A DNA stretch of 64,000 nucleotides, taken from NCBI GenBank assembly GCA_014773175.1, contig VXCM01000903.1:248001-312000 (forward strand). Reading direction: 5' to 3'. Origin of the DNA: Lucifuga dentata (lineage: Eukaryota; Chordata; Actinopteri; Ophidiiformes; Bythitidae). The notes under the pieces were generated by a model. That model made no database searches. It worked only from the letters and a program-made list of their open reading frames with translations, and had not been told where the DNA came from. Every line of letters begins with the position of its first letter. Positions within the stretch are counted from its first letter, which is position 1. The position numbers and the translations under genes were made by a program. Positions 22,949 through 35,208 of this stretch are shown here, piece by piece.

Positions 22949-23809
22949 CCCCTCTCACACAGTCACATTCACGGCAGCTGCTGCTAAGCCCTCTCTGGTG
23001 CATTCTCCATCACCACACCAACCCCTCCTCATCCTCACTGCCTGCTCCCCCTTTAACCACCCTCCACTTAGAGACAGGCATGCATGCTATACAAGCAGGC
23101 TGGGGGTTGTTTATTGCGCTAAGCATGGGGTGTAAGATGGACGGAGGCGTGAGCATTGGACTTATTTTCCTCTTGCGTTCAGCTTAAGAGAAAGGATATT
23201 AAAATTAATATTGATTAGTGTTTGATGTTCTTTTAAGAGGGAAGCAGGGGTCAAACAGGAAGGGGNGGGGGGGGGGGTGTCTGAGTCGCTCAGACCTGAG
23301 GCAAATAATGCAGAGATCCAATCTTCAACAGTTCATGCACCCATACTCAGTAATAGGTTGGTGAAGGGGTTTATATGTTCCTGAACCAGCACAACAGGAG
23401 TTGCTTGATAGTTAACTTAATATCTTGAAGAATGTTTGGCAGCCTAGTGGCTAATAACACAAAAGAATGTAATAGGAAAATGGAATTTGTGGTTCTTTTA
23501 TTTGAATTTTTATAGCTGTATTAATGTTAACAGCAATCTATTGCTGGGTGAAGCAGACATGCCTGGTGGAGTCTGAATGTTACGGATTTTGTAAAGTAAA
23601 AAAAAGAAATACAAATATTCATTTATTTTCACAAGATTTTTAATGATCTTCAGCACAAGCTGACGAGTGAGCGCCTGATCGCAGAACTCGTTGCTCAGCG
23701 CAAACAAAACTTCAGCTTCAAAGGTCACATTTTACTGAGCTTGATAAAATGAACAGTAAGAATATTAATTAACAATTTAAGTACGACGATTCTTTTATGG
23801 TCTTTCTTG

Positions 23810-24085
23810 TGTAGTTTGCGCCCATGGGAGGAGTGTTTGGCTGGTGAATGGGTGTCTTTCAGTCACAATCCCTGCTCCCATGAGTATTGCCATTTCTCTG
23901 GTTTCACTCCCTGAGAGCAGCTCGCTTGATTTCGCCCGGGGCCTGCAGCTTCCTATAGGCCCTAAACTTCACAAAGCCTTTATGACATAGTTTCAGTCAA
24001 AGAGAAAGGGAATTACTATGCAGAGAATATTTCTCCCAGCAGAGATCGGTAAACACAGACAGGCTTCCTCGTCATTGTTGTAGGA
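23810..24085. promoter_or_regulatory. Candidate cis-regulatory block
   Basis: Unique sequence with CTTCACAAAGCC, CAGTCAAAGAGAAAGG and GGGAATTACTATGCAGAG, which recall TCF/LEF-, SOX- and homeodomain-type words. It contrasts with the AT-rich DNA on either side. Conservation has not been tested. Confidence 0.28.
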
Positions 24086-24707
24086 AACAACGATGTTAAA
24101 TGTATCATATTCATCTTATTGCTTTTTCAGTAAATGTTGCTGTTTTGATGTCTATGGTATTAGCTTCGTAAAAAACTAAAATATATTATAATTCAACTAT
24201 ACTGTGATATTATAAAATCAGCTTTGAAGTGGTTTGTTCCTCTGCTAAGGTGAGTGCAGCGAGGATTGTAATTTAGGACGGAGTTGGTAATATGGCACAC
24301 AGCTGGAACCACGTTCATTGCTCATGGCTAGTTTCTTACCATCAGAGGAAAGAGGAGACACCAAAAACAAATGACTTCAAAGGCTCAGGGACGTCTGAGC
24401 TACATTTACGAAGAAAACAAAGTAGTGCCGCAACCGGCTGCACTGTAATGGTCCTGTTCCGTTGACCGTCGGCTGGTCTTTAAGATGGAATGTGCAGTGG
24501 GAAAACAATCTGTGCTAACTTGGTACATGGTAGTTGTGCTCGCTCTCTCAGGTTTTGGCTCATATGATTGGCTTTGTGAATCACGATAGAGTGATTTATC
24601 AATTGATTGACTGTCTGGTTGGCATAATCATTGATTTAGTGGATGGTCCACTTTAAAAAAAATAGAAAGCAAGATAAAAACAGCACATAGTCAAGTCTTC
24701 ATACTAG

Positions 24708-25397
24708 TTAAAGGACATACCATCCATTTTGCATGTTTAAGCCTAATATATTCAATTTTCATACATGTTACGTTACTGACAATCATTTCCCAAAAGATAA
24801 AACCATATTTCAGCCTTCCTGATATTTTACAAAATCTCTTAATCTTTCAAAATCAAATATTCAAGCAATACACCCACCTTAAAAATGCACGTTTCTTCTG
24901 CTAATAGTTACACAGCCTTATGAAGTCACAGTCATTTAAATTTTTCCATAAACGTAGGTCTTCTTTTGGGACTATATTCCCCGGTGGAGGCAAACATTCA
25001 CTCCGTGCTTTTTATTGCGCATAAATGCTAAAATTACGTAACTTCGAAAAAACTTGAATATACATCTTGTTCACGATGATGGATTACCTATCCCAAGAGC
25101 ATTTCAAATATCAACGAGTTAATTTTAATAGCATACCAGAATGAACTGAAACCAATGGTGGTCTGGAAGGTAGGAAAAACATTTTNTTTTTTTTTTTTTT
25201 TTTTTTTGTCTTTTTAATTCAATCTGTCCCAGTAGTATGCTTTGGGAAATAATTGTCAGTAATGTTAGGTTACATGTATGAAAATTGAATATATTAGGCT
25301 CAAACATGCAAAATGGATGGTGTGGTCCTTTANTTACATGTATGAAAATTGAATATATTAGGCTCAAACATGCAAAATGGATGGTGTGGTCCTTTAA
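24708..25397 (-). mobile_element. Family A MITE, full-length copy (A4)
   Basis: Starts TTAAAGGACATACCATCC and ends GGTCCTTTAA (25388-25397). The interior blocks are those of A2 but in reverse orientation: CTTAATCTTTCAAAATC, CTTCTTTTGGGACTATA, and GAACTGAAACCAATGG near 25143-25158. It is longer than its relatives because of the T-run with an N at 25186 and an artefactual 63-bp duplication near its right end. Confidence 0.82.
25270..25396. repeat. Exact 63-bp duplication around a single N
   Basis: 25270-25332 equals 25334-25396 with N 25333 between them. It duplicates the right inverted repeat of A4. The first copy stops within the terminal TTTA, as expected of an unmerged contig end. Confidence 0.85.
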
Positions 25398-25814
25398 CAG
25401 ACTTCTCCACACTGAATATGTACATGCACACTATACTCAAATTTTTGTCTGCACTGCAATTAAGGCAAAAATATAGAGTTAAGCCGCAGCATGACTATAA
25501 GAGAATCTGAAGGTGGCAGAAACCTCAATCAGTCAAATCTGCTCTGATAAAATTTACAACTTTTCTACTTTGCCACTCTGCTAGGCACCCCCACTTCACC
25601 CAGCGATGTTTTAATTTGTCTCTCGCAAGCTCTCTTTTTTTCTTTACATCATCCTGCCCACTCTCCGCAGAGAGAATTAAGGTGACAATGTGCTCTGGTG
25701 GAGATAACAAAAATACACAGAAGATACATAATTACAGTTAACAACCCCTCCCCTCTATTAAAGTGAATCCAATTATCCAAGTTTATATGATTGAGGATTG
25801 AGGTTACAAAGACA

Positions 25815-25815
25815 T

Positions 25816-25863
<48 letters not shown>

Positions 25864-25864
25864 A
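25815..25864. repeat. (CA)n microsatellite
   Basis: About 50 bp of CA with one TCA interruption near its right end. Confidence 0.95.
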
Positions 25865-26410
25865 CCAACCCCTCCCATCTCTATGATGGCAGCTTTTCAC
25901 CCCACTTTCCAGTATGGGCATTCTGAAAAGGTACAGTGTTAGCACAGTTGCTTACCGATGAGGTTGACACCAAGTTAGATGGGCTGGATGGGATGAAGCA
26001 TACTGCAGCCTTAAGCTGTATACATGGATGAAGTTAATAGGATTTCATTGTTCTCTGAATATACATGAGTCATTTCTTAAATGGCTTATGAGAGAAAGTT
26101 TTCCAGGTGACAAAATTCGTATGCAGAATGATTTCACCGAAAATTATCTTGAAATTACACAGAATTTACAATTGTAAAATCTAGGTCTGCTACTCGGAGT
26201 CCCCCGGCGTGACGTTTGCAAAATCAATTTATTGTCTTAATCAGATTAGAATCAAAGTTTTAACAAGCATGTAAACACACTGATCTTTGTTTATTCCAGT
26301 CAATAAAGTCAGATCACATCACACAATGCTCAACACTGGCAAGAGATTAAAGAAAAGCAGACAACCGAGCATGAAGTCAGGCTCATTCTTTGCTGTAATC
26401 AAATTTTCTG

Positions 26411-26473
26411 GAGAGAGGGAGAGGGAGAGAGAGAGAGAGAGACAGAGAGAGAGAGATAGAGAGAGAGAGAGAC
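26411..26473. repeat. (GA)n microsatellite
   Basis: An imperfect GA tract with GGGA, GACA and GATA interruptions. Confidence 0.95.
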
Positions 26474-28480
26474 TTTCAAAGAAATTACCTGTATGGTTTC
26501 AGGGAGATGTGGGGGTTTAAGGTCTTGTGTTTCACAGGGTCCTAACATTAGACGTAGCGTTTCTCAGGTTTCAGCGATGCCTGTGTAACATTAGTCTGTT
26601 AAATATTTATACACTATTACATAATGCTGAAAATGAAAAGGTTAATAATGAGGCATACCACAGGGATTTTATATGGCAAGCAGGCCATCACCTCTGCGGC
26701 AAAGCTTCAACTCCAGAAAGAAACTCATACAAGGACATGACACAAACAGTTGTGCGTGTCTAGTATTCAGAGGCTAAAAGGTATTTATATATCTCACATA
26801 GCTAAGAAGTATCTCAGCAATATTTTGTTTCATCAAAATCATCTTGAAATCAGACAGAAACCCATACCTTATCTCGTCATATTACCCCTCGAGACTGGCC
26901 ATGTTTCCAAAGAATGTGTTTTGGTTTACAGCTTTCATCACTTAGAAATGATGGTTCATGTAAACCAGCTAACATTCTCTGGCAGCTCAACCAGAGTGAG
27001 ATTTAAGATGATGTGGAGCGATTCAGAAATTCTTCATACTAACAATCGCTCTCTATAAGCCAAGATCAGATGAATGGCACATGGGCACTAAGCTTTTGAA
27101 GCCTGACATATTTGACTTCACCTTATTTTAACTTTGGATAGTGCGTGCGTTAAACATCCGGTTGAAGCTGACACTGGAAATAAAAGGGAAAAATCAAAAT
27201 GTCAGGGCAGCCGTTCATTTGGGGAGTTGACAGCTTTCAAACCTATGGAACATATGCAGACTAATATTCCAATGATAAAGCATTTAGGTCAGTAATGAAC
27301 TAAGGTGCATGTAAATGTCATACTTGCATTATGCCAATGTGATTATGATCATAGTAAACATAATCACAGTAACATGTGGAGTATTACGACTATTGAAGAG
27401 GAAACATTAACAATGTAAACACCTTAATCCAGTGATTCTCTATTGGAACTTTCATCACATTCTGGAACACAGATGGAAATCCAATTGCTTCACAGCAGGA
27501 ATGTGGAGCGAGTTTTCCTCACAACAGATGTGGGCTCCAGAGCGGACTATCAATACCACTGTGGTCTAGTCCAGAATTTGAGTGCAACGGAAGTTAAATG
27601 TTGTGAAAAGGTGTTACCGTACATGGCCGTCTCAGCCAAAAGTGCAGAAGATCAATGTTGGTAAGTCTTGAAAACACATGATAGTGCATGTGGAGTGATT
27701 TTTGGAGCACAGAGTGGATGTGAGGGAAGAGGAAATTGAGGTGGTGAACCAGAAGGAAATCCCACTCCACTCCACTCGCATGCTATGGTTCTGATGACTC
27801 TTCACTCTGGAGATTTTAGGCTGCTTTTAGATGCTAATCAGCGAGCGGTCTATATTGGGAGCTGAGCAGTGTCTTCCAACCTTGTGGTGACACGATCAAG
27901 GCAAAATGCACTGCTCAGATTCTTCTTTCTGCGGCTGCATTCAAAGTTTAGCCACATTCAGCTTTGAGCATCTGCCAGTGACCTTTCCAACATGCAACCA
28001 ATGAGAGAGCAGATGACGCAAACAGATACAACAATGGAGGAGAAGCTCAAAACACATCTAGAGCAATTTCCTGAGTTGTATAAGAACTTTAAAATCGTAG
28101 CATGATCTGGGCAGAAAGGAGATTGCATGGTGAAATGTCCACAAGCAGACAATACTGGGTTTGTAAACTCCATGGTCGTATCAGCTATGTCTACCCTGCT
28201 TCTTGATGACATGTCTTGCTACGTCAGCACTCCATTCCATGCACTTACAAAGGCGTAGGGCACCAGGAGTGTAGGCAGGAAGAGCAACACACAGTTCACT
28301 CACTCTCCGTGGTGCAAATACCGCTTACTGTGTAAACACACCTTAGTGTTCATTTAATGTTATTATGGCCACTGTTGGAAATTGGCTTTTTTGTCTATAC
28401 TGTTGTGCCTGACATGGTGCAGTATTTTAAATATGGATATTTTATGTGAATTGTGGTCAATGCAGAGATTATGCTTTATG

Positions 28481-29060
28481 TTTATGCTGCATTCCAGTAA
28501 CGTGGGAAGTCAGAATTTCCCAGTTGGAATTTCCGACCTCAAACCGTTCAAGCCAAATGTAAACAAAAAACCATGGCTGAATGCCAATAAATTTTGTAAG
28601 ATTAAATAAACTTTGTAATAAATGCTAACTAAAGTAAAGTTAGATTACAGAACTGTTTGGTTGGATTGTGATAATATCACCCACTGTCATATTAATCACA
28701 GTGGGTATTAAACATTTGTGCAGAGAAGTAAATGTTCTGAAATATTTACACTTACGTAACAATGGCAAACAGAATACATGATAAATAGTAAACTTGGTGA
28801 TATATTCTGACTTTTTTATATTTCAATGTCATGCAAGAAAAAAATACTTTATTCGGCTGTCAGCTGATCAGTTACACTCACAAAGTTCGCTTCCACGGGC
28901 GCTGCAATGTTGAGTGGTGTCATACTCGTGAAGTCGGGGTAGATAATTTTGGTACAAGTTTCCCAGTTGGAGCTCCAACTTCAAGTGCTGTTCCAATGCG
29001 TTTTTCCAAGTAAGAGGTCAGAAAAATCTGAGTTCCGAGGTAACTGGAATGCAGCATAAA
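28481..29060. mobile_element. MITE with TTTATGCTGCATTCC ends
   Basis: The 580-bp interval begins TTTATGCTGCATTCCAGTAA and ends with the exact inverse of its first 18 bases. Similarity continues inward for about 36 bp with CGGAA and GTCAGA words. An inner word, CCCAGTTGGA, occurs at 28528 and again at 28961. It has no coding capacity. The ends look like a DNA transposon, but I cannot assign a superfamily. Confidence 0.68.
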
Positions 29061-29248
29061 TCTACCAGTTAGAATGTTGGGAATGATAGGAGAGAGAGGG
29101 TAACTGCAACAAATATTGCTGCCCAGAACATCCACATTACTTCACTGTTGGCTGCTAAGCAACTTCTGAAGATCAGGCAACAGTGGAAGACCTAGGCTAT
29201 TAGATGGTGTTTGATCAGAGAAGTGAAGGTATTAGATATCCTTTAACC

Positions 29249-29833
29249 TTAAAGGACCATATCAGCCATTTGCATGTTTGAGCCTAATATATTCAATTTT
29301 CATATATGTTTAGTTACTGACAATCATTCCCCAAAGGATAAAACTGTATTTCATCTTTCCTGATATTTTGCAAAATCTCTTAATCTTTCAAAATCAAATA
29401 TTGAAGTGATACACCCACCTTAAAAATTGATATTTCACCTGCTAATCGTTATGCAGCCTTATGAAGTCACGGTTGTTTAAATTTTTCCATAAACACAGGT
29501 CTTCTTTTGGGACTATATTCCTTGGTGGAGACGTACATTCACTCCACGCTTTTTATTGCACTTAAACACTAAAATTACGTAACTTCTAAATAAAACCCTG
29601 AATATACATCTTGTTCACGATGATGAATTAGCTATCCCAAGAACATTTCAAGTATCAGCAAATTGGTTTTAAAAGTGTACCAGAATGAACTGAAACCAGT
29701 GGCAGTCTGGAAAAAAAAATTTAATTCACCGTTCCAGTAGTATGCTTTGGGAAATGATTATCAGTAACCTTACGTGTATGAAAATTGAATATATTAGGCT
29801 CAAACATGCAAAATGGCCGGTATGGTCCTTTAA
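29249..29833 (-). mobile_element. Family A MITE, full-length copy (A5)
   Basis: This 585-bp element starts TTAAAGGACCATATCAGCC and ends GGTATGGTCCTTTAA. It is close to A4 throughout and has the same orientation. Shared blocks include CTAATATATTCAATTTTCAT, GATATTTTGCAAAATCTCTT and GTCTTCTTTTGGGACTATAT. Together with A4 and the inner copy at 50249 it belongs to the subgroup whose ends read CCTAATATATTCA. Confidence 0.85.
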
Positions 29834-30061
29834 CACCGGCACGCACACATGCCACAAGCCACCCCACTCTCCCCAGTAAAAACACAGGCCTGTAAAACTG
29901 TTGAGTGCAACATCAATATATATGGTGTGCTTTCATAACCCTAACCCCTAAAAGCAGTTTCATAAGAGTGTAAATGGAACAGTGAAAACAGAAAAACCAT
30001 GTTACCAGGCTGTGGTGACAGACAGTATCCAAGCTGTTTACACTGTCATCAGGCTGACGTA

Positions 30062-30073
30062 AACACACACACA

Positions 30074-30118
<45 letters not shown>
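30062..30118. repeat. (CA)n-(CT)n compound microsatellite
   Basis: About 14 bp of CA passes directly into about 43 bp of CT. Confidence 0.96.
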
Positions 30119-30121
<3 letters not shown>

Positions 30122-31127
30122 GAGCCCACACACTGGCTTATCTTGGATCTCTCACCAATGCTGCTGGGGTCAAATATGTGACCTGGTCTTGTCAAGATTT
30201 GCTGTGGGTTCATCATGACAGAAGACAAGACTAACCCTACTCTGAGGGTCCCCCTAACCTGGAGTGTGTTTCCTCCATGTGTATTTATACACATATAATC
30301 CGGTTGCCATGTCTGAACAAGGGCTGAGTCCAGTACCACTATACAGGCTTTTAATATTTGCTAGTTTTGTCAAATTAATGTTTGAATATTCATTCTTTAA
30401 ATTGAAAATGTCTCAAAACCCGCCTTCCTCGTATGGCCACTCGGAACACAGCTGACCTGATGCCTGGCACTACCGATCCCTGAGCTCTTTGTGGAAAAAA
30501 CTTGCACAGGCCTGAAATTTTAATCCCAGTCTCTAGCCTGGCATGCTTAGCACAGACACAATGCAGATCTGGACGTCTCTGAAAAACCAACATGTCCTGG
30601 AATTCATGGTTCTCACACTTTCATAACAACCACACAGTAAGGAAAGCTCTGCTGGATCATGACTTCTTGGTTTTGTCTTCTTTCTACCCGTCACATATCA
30701 GTTGCCTCGAGTTTTTCACTTCGTACAACAGGAATGACCCTGGAGTGTCGCTGTCTCCTGCCAGCCATTTCACAGTTTTTCTAATCCCTCATGGAGGAAT
30801 CATAGAGGTGCCGGTCCTTCCTCACCTCCTCTGTCAGAAGTTGCTTGCCATTGTTAATTTTTTTTTCCTCCCTGTCTCCCCCCTTCCTCTGCGCCTCTTC
30901 GCTTGGCCAATCTTCTTTACATTTACATCACATGAACCGCATCCACATTGTTTGAAAGTTTGAGTTGTGTGAGATCTCGCAAGCAACCCTTAAATGCCGC
31001 CTCCATGGCCGGCCAGTTTAGCCGCAATTACATTACATTTTCTGCTGTGGTGTCCGTGTTAAGCATAAACCGTCCTTCACCCAGACCAACTGATTCAGGA
31101 CCAAGCCCAGTCTATTCTAAAACATTG

Positions 31128-31133
<6 letters not shown>

Positions 31134-31169
<36 letters not shown>
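31134..31169. repeat. (CT)n microsatellite
   Basis: A pure CT tract of about 36 bp. Confidence 0.96.
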
Positions 31170-31172
<3 letters not shown>

Positions 31173-32203
31173 TGCTCGCTCACTCACTCATTCACAGCAA
31201 CAACTTGCAGCCCAACAAAAACAGAATAAAAAGACTAAAACCTTTTAAACAGCAGTCTTCAATTCATTTGTCTCGTTGTGGAGGTTTTGTTTGGATTATT
31301 TTGATTTACATCGTTTACACATTTGGAAACTGTCTTCTCATATCAGGCCAAAGTGGAATGTCAGCTCTGATTTATGAAGAAATTACACAACGATTTTGTA
31401 CTTTTACAGTAATATTAAGGTGAGATTTATCACTGGGTTGAGATGGTTCAGGTGTCTGTGTCACTGTGACATATACTATGACTGGCAATTGTGTAGTGCG
31501 AGTGTGTATGTGTATGCATGTGTGTATTTGTGTGCGTGCATGTGTGTATTTTTGTATGTGTGTGTATTGAGGGGGGGAACAGAACAATGTTGCTGTCGAG
31601 TGGTGCAGAGTGGTTACTACAGTGAGTGACAGGCCACAGTAGAAGTGAGATTTCAGAACAAGGGTCATGAAATGATGAGAAGTTAATAATCAATTCCAAA
31701 TACTGCCCATAGTGCCAGGGGTCTTTCATTGCAGATGCTGGACTGGCTGGAGTATCATTAATCTCATTAGATATGCCTGTACATTTCCAGCTTTGATTTA
31801 TTGAACTTTCCACTACGAAAACAGTGTATCAGAGAGAAAATCTGATTATAAGAAATCTCATAGATCACCTCTCCCATACGTTAACCAGGCAAAATACAGA
31901 CTGGAACTCCTCTTCTTGTTTTTTAATGTCGGTTGACATCCAGCATTGAGGCGCTACTTGTTTCTAGATCTTCTGCAGCTCTCTGTGCTTCAGCACTTCT
32001 AGCCTTGACCTTGACAACCAAGCAGGCTGTCATCACACCTCATTAACATTAACTACAGTCTGCCTGGTGGGAACTGCTAACTATGGGGAACCTTCTGGAC
32101 TTTTATGACTCCAGTTGGCTGTCAGGTTCCAACATGTGGATAGAGGAAGTTGTATTATCTTCACTGCTGGACTAATGGTAGCCTGCGTTCATATAAGAAG
32201 TGC

Positions 32204-32218
32204 CTCACAGGGGGCGTC
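32204..32218 (+). promoter_or_regulatory. CTCF-like motif, weak
   Basis: CTCACAGGGGGCGTC shares the AGGGGGCG core of CTCF sites, but the 5' half deviates. Confidence 0.15.
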
Positions 32219-32990
32219 CTCATGAGTTGGTGTTTTGGTGTTGTAAGACACATACCATGTAATTGCAAAGTCCTTGGCTAAAAAAGACATTGTGCAACGG
32301 TTAACACCCACTTTTCTGAGCGGCACGGTATCAAGTTCTTCCAGAACCTCAAAAAGCAAAACACTGTGATTCACTGTACTGTAAATGACCTTCTAATTGA
32401 GTTTGAAATGCAATAAAAACCTGTTAATGTTAACGCTGTTCGAGTGGTGACATGATGAAAACTGCTATTACGTTAACCAGTAATTATCGCCTCATAAGAG
32501 GTGTAACATGTTTTTAACTGATGATGTTATAATGCCAATGGCTTACCAATATAATACCACATTTGACCTTTACTAGAGTTTTAACCTGTTTAAAGTGGCA
32601 TTTTGCATGTCATTATGGCTTACTTTTTGGCTGCAGATTGTGGCTATAAATCATCGCTTCTGTATCTTCCCTGTTTTTGTTTTCCTTTTCAAACTTCCTG
32701 AATGCTAAAGAGGAATATTGCAGAAGAGGTTAAACTTCACATTCATAGGCATTCATGCTGAAAAGCACATGGGCCTACAGGTGCACAGGGACAGGATTTG
32801 ACAGGACATGGAGAGGATTTTTTGAGAGTTAAGTGAGTGTAGACTGATGAGTTCTGTACAGGAACAGTCTCTTGCTTCTGGAATGGTCTGCATGGCTGAG
32901 CTGACAAAATCCATCGTATTGAGGGTTTTTCTCATGATATTGGTCATGTGGGTAAGAGAGGCCCCTTTTTTTAAATACAGTGCCTTTTAA

Positions 32991-33104
32991 CCAGCTTTGG
33001 CCTTCATGTTTTTTTTTTTGTTTTTTTTTACAGCTGAGGAGGCTGATCCTGAACCCCTGTTTCAAAGCTTCTTGAGCCATGCACAATCCCCACAATCCCC
33101 ACCC
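32991..33104 (+). repeat. Interspersed repeat, left inverted copy
   Basis: This ~114-bp unit (CCAGCTTTGGCCTTCATG, a T-run broken by G, ACAGCTGAGGAGGCTGATCC, CTTCTTGAGCCATGC, then CACAATCCCC repeated) recurs in reverse complement at 36105-36219. The two copies bracket the LINE/Tigger block. Weak similarity continues outward but not inward, so they are probably two independent copies of one dispersed repeat rather than the ends of one large element. Confidence 0.75.
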
Positions 33105-33397
33105 AAGGACAAAAATGTTGTCTTTTGTCTTTTCTACTTCAGATTTAAAAGAACCCCAGTTCTTAAAGACTAAACTGAGTGCTGTTCTAGTACATGTTCA
33201 CTGGCATGTTGTTTTGTCTTTTTGTCTTACATTTTTTAAAGTACACTGGGGGTTTGTGGCAAGGACCATTGACTATAATGACATTTAAAAGGAGATGGCT
33301 ATGACTCTAAAAGGTTTTTAAAACCATCTCTGATAGTGGCCAATCAAGATGGAACAACATAATCATACAGAAGTGAATCTGTAATGAAAAGTGGTCT

Positions 33398-33672
33398 GAA
33401 TCTGAGGAAAAAGTGAGGAAGCTGCTCTCTGAGAAGTTGCAGCTGGACCATCGCAATCTGCAGATGGAAAGGGCTCATCGGACTGGAAACTGTCAACTTT
33501 TCAAGCAAATCAAGACCAATTCTGGTCATTTTTCTGAGATGTAAGGATGAACTTGAAGTGCTGAGTAAAGCAAACAATCTAGAGGGATCAGGCATCTTCG
33601 TCAATGAGGATTTTCCAGAGGCAGTTTGTCTGAAAAGAAAAGAGCTTCTCCCAGCAACATTGCATACTTAAG
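33398..33672 (+). pseudogene. LINE ORF1 remnant
   Basis: One frame reads ESEEKVRKLLSEKLQLDHRN and then MERAHRTGN, the RNA-binding-domain signature of LINE ORF1 proteins (usually ERAHR.G). After a frameshift near 33519 the neighbouring frame continues with RPILVIFLRCKDE, a GSGIFVNEDF phrase and LKRKELLPA. These are the classic C-terminal phrases of this protein family (RPI..FL..KDR...IF.NEDFS..V..KRKEL). The N-terminal half is not recognisable. The intact protein would bind LINE RNA. Confidence 0.75.
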
Positions 33673-33871
33673 ATATGATAAACTCATTTTCCATGCACCG
33701 TTGCATCAACCCCAAAAATATATATTCCTCAGCATTAGGATATGGGATTTTTAGTATGTCCCTTGTGATTTTAAATTTGGGTGTAACATAAATTGATAGC
33801 TTGTCTAATCATATGAAAGATACGATAAATCATTTTTGAGAATTTAATTTTTAACCCTTTTAAAGTTTCCT

Positions 33872-34779
33872 TAAGTGATTCTCACAGCATTGCTGCTGAT
33901 CCAGATGTATATTTTTTCTTCACTCAACAGTAGTCATCATTGCAAATTTTATAGTCATTCTCAGCTTACTGACCTTTGTAGCTCTGTACCTTATCATGTG
34001 TTCTCTGCCTTTCATTTGAATATAAGAAATTTGCCCCAAAATTCCAACAATCTATTAAATTATTTATCATCTCTTAAGCATAAATTTTCAGTCATAGCTT
34101 TGTCTGAAACACTGCTCAATGATGAGTCAAAAGACTTTTATTGTTTGCCTAATTATAGTTCTGTTCATTCAATTAGAGAGAGGTGGCCTATCACTTTTCA
34201 TTCAGAAGGATCATAGATTTAAAATTCGGGATGATCTTCTCTCCAAGTCTGACAAAAACGGGTTTGAATCTGTGTTTTTGGACATCCTTGATTTCTCAGA
34301 CAGTAAAACTTTAGTTGTTGGCACTATTTATCGAGCACCTGATACTAATATAAATGATTTTAATGAAATTTTGGAGGATTTTCTTGAGGTGCTGAATAAT
34401 GAAAACAAACTATGTTATATTCTGGGTGATTTTAATCTTAATCTTTTTAGTCGTGAGTCAATAAGTCTGCAGAGGATTTTATCAACATTCTATATTCTGA
34501 TTATTTTTTTTCTCTCATTCATAAACCCACTAGAGTTGCCAAGGGCTCAGCTACTTTAATCGATAATATTTTAACTAATGATTTCAGCAAGGGATTCACA
34601 TCTGGAGTCTTGTCCTGTGATTTGTGTAAGTCCTCAAAGCATAAGAATAAACTGTACAGAAAATATCTCCTGCATCCTACCCCTCTGAATCTGAGTACTT
34701 ACAAGTCTGAAAGGAACAAGTATATCAGAGTTAGAAGTCAATTTTCAGTTAGACTTCACAGAGCTAAGTTGTGGAACTA
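33872..34779 (+). pseudogene. LINE ORF2 remnant (endonuclease, broken)
   Basis: An APE-type endonuclease is readable in pieces. One frame gives FHLNIRNLPQN, then FSVIALSETLLND (about 34012-34125). After a shift near 34180 another frame gives GGLSLFIQKDH, then VVGTIYRAPD and YILGDFNLNLF (about 34312-34446). A third gives HKPTRVAKGSATLIDNIL (about 34525-34577). Sequence then jumps at about 34620 to KHKNKLYRKYLLHPTP, which normally lies well downstream, and again near 34745 to a C-terminal piece ending KLWN. The reverse transcriptase motifs, including the YxDD box, are absent, so internal deletions are certain. Frameshifts and the Tigger insertion complete the decay. Confidence 0.8.
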
Positions 34780-35206
34780 CAGGCAGTCCCCGACTTACGA
34801 ACATCTGACTTACGAACAACCTGTACTTACGAACCGACCGTTATAAAGCCTATTAAATTAAAAATTTGAGTTACATACAATGATTCATAATAATGAACGG
34901 TGCACTACTTTATGACACACATCAAAACATTGCGCATCATCAGCGGTGCAGCCTCTGTCGCTATTTTAAATCAGATCATGCTCACTGTAAACATTGTGTT
35001 GTGTGGGTTGTTCGTGTTTTGCCTTTTTTTTCTTTTTTGTAACCTTCATAACCATGCCTCCAAAGCGTAAATCTGGTTTCTTATGCATAGAAAGGTAAAA
35101 TATATATGCTAGATACGCACCTTATGTAACTGTTCCGATTTACGTACAAATCCGATGTACGAACAGCCGTGGGAACAGAACTTGTTCGTAACCCGGGGAC
35201 TGCCTG
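34780..35206 (+). mobile_element. Tigger/pogo-like non-autonomous transposon
   Basis: This 427-bp element has 23-bp terminal inverted repeats beginning CAGGCAGTCCCCG, with two mismatches between the ends (34780-34802 and 35184-35206). It is flanked by TA on both sides (34778-34779 and 35207-35208), the target duplication of Tc1/mariner/pogo elements. A leftover start, MPPKRKSG, lies at 35054-35077 and the frame stops at 35098. That opening is typical of Tigger transposases, so the element is a deletion derivative of an autonomous Tigger. It interrupts the LINE between two segments that rejoin cleanly. Confidence 0.85.
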
Positions 35207-35208
35207 TA

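Larger units (their letters stand above)
25398..28480. other. Unique non-coding DNA with microsatellites
   Basis: No gene is recognised over 3 kb. It holds (CA)n at 25815-25864 and (GA)n at 26411-26473. Open frames of up to 102 codons show no domain, and one runs through the GA tract. Confidence 0.45.
29834..32985. other. Non-coding DNA with CT and GT arrays
   Basis: No gene is recognised. A (CA)n-(CT)n compound repeat lies at 30062-30118, (CT)n at 31134-31169 and an imperfect GT-rich tract at 31497-31566. The longest open frames (121-123 codons) have no domain, and one runs through the GT tract. Confidence 0.45.
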
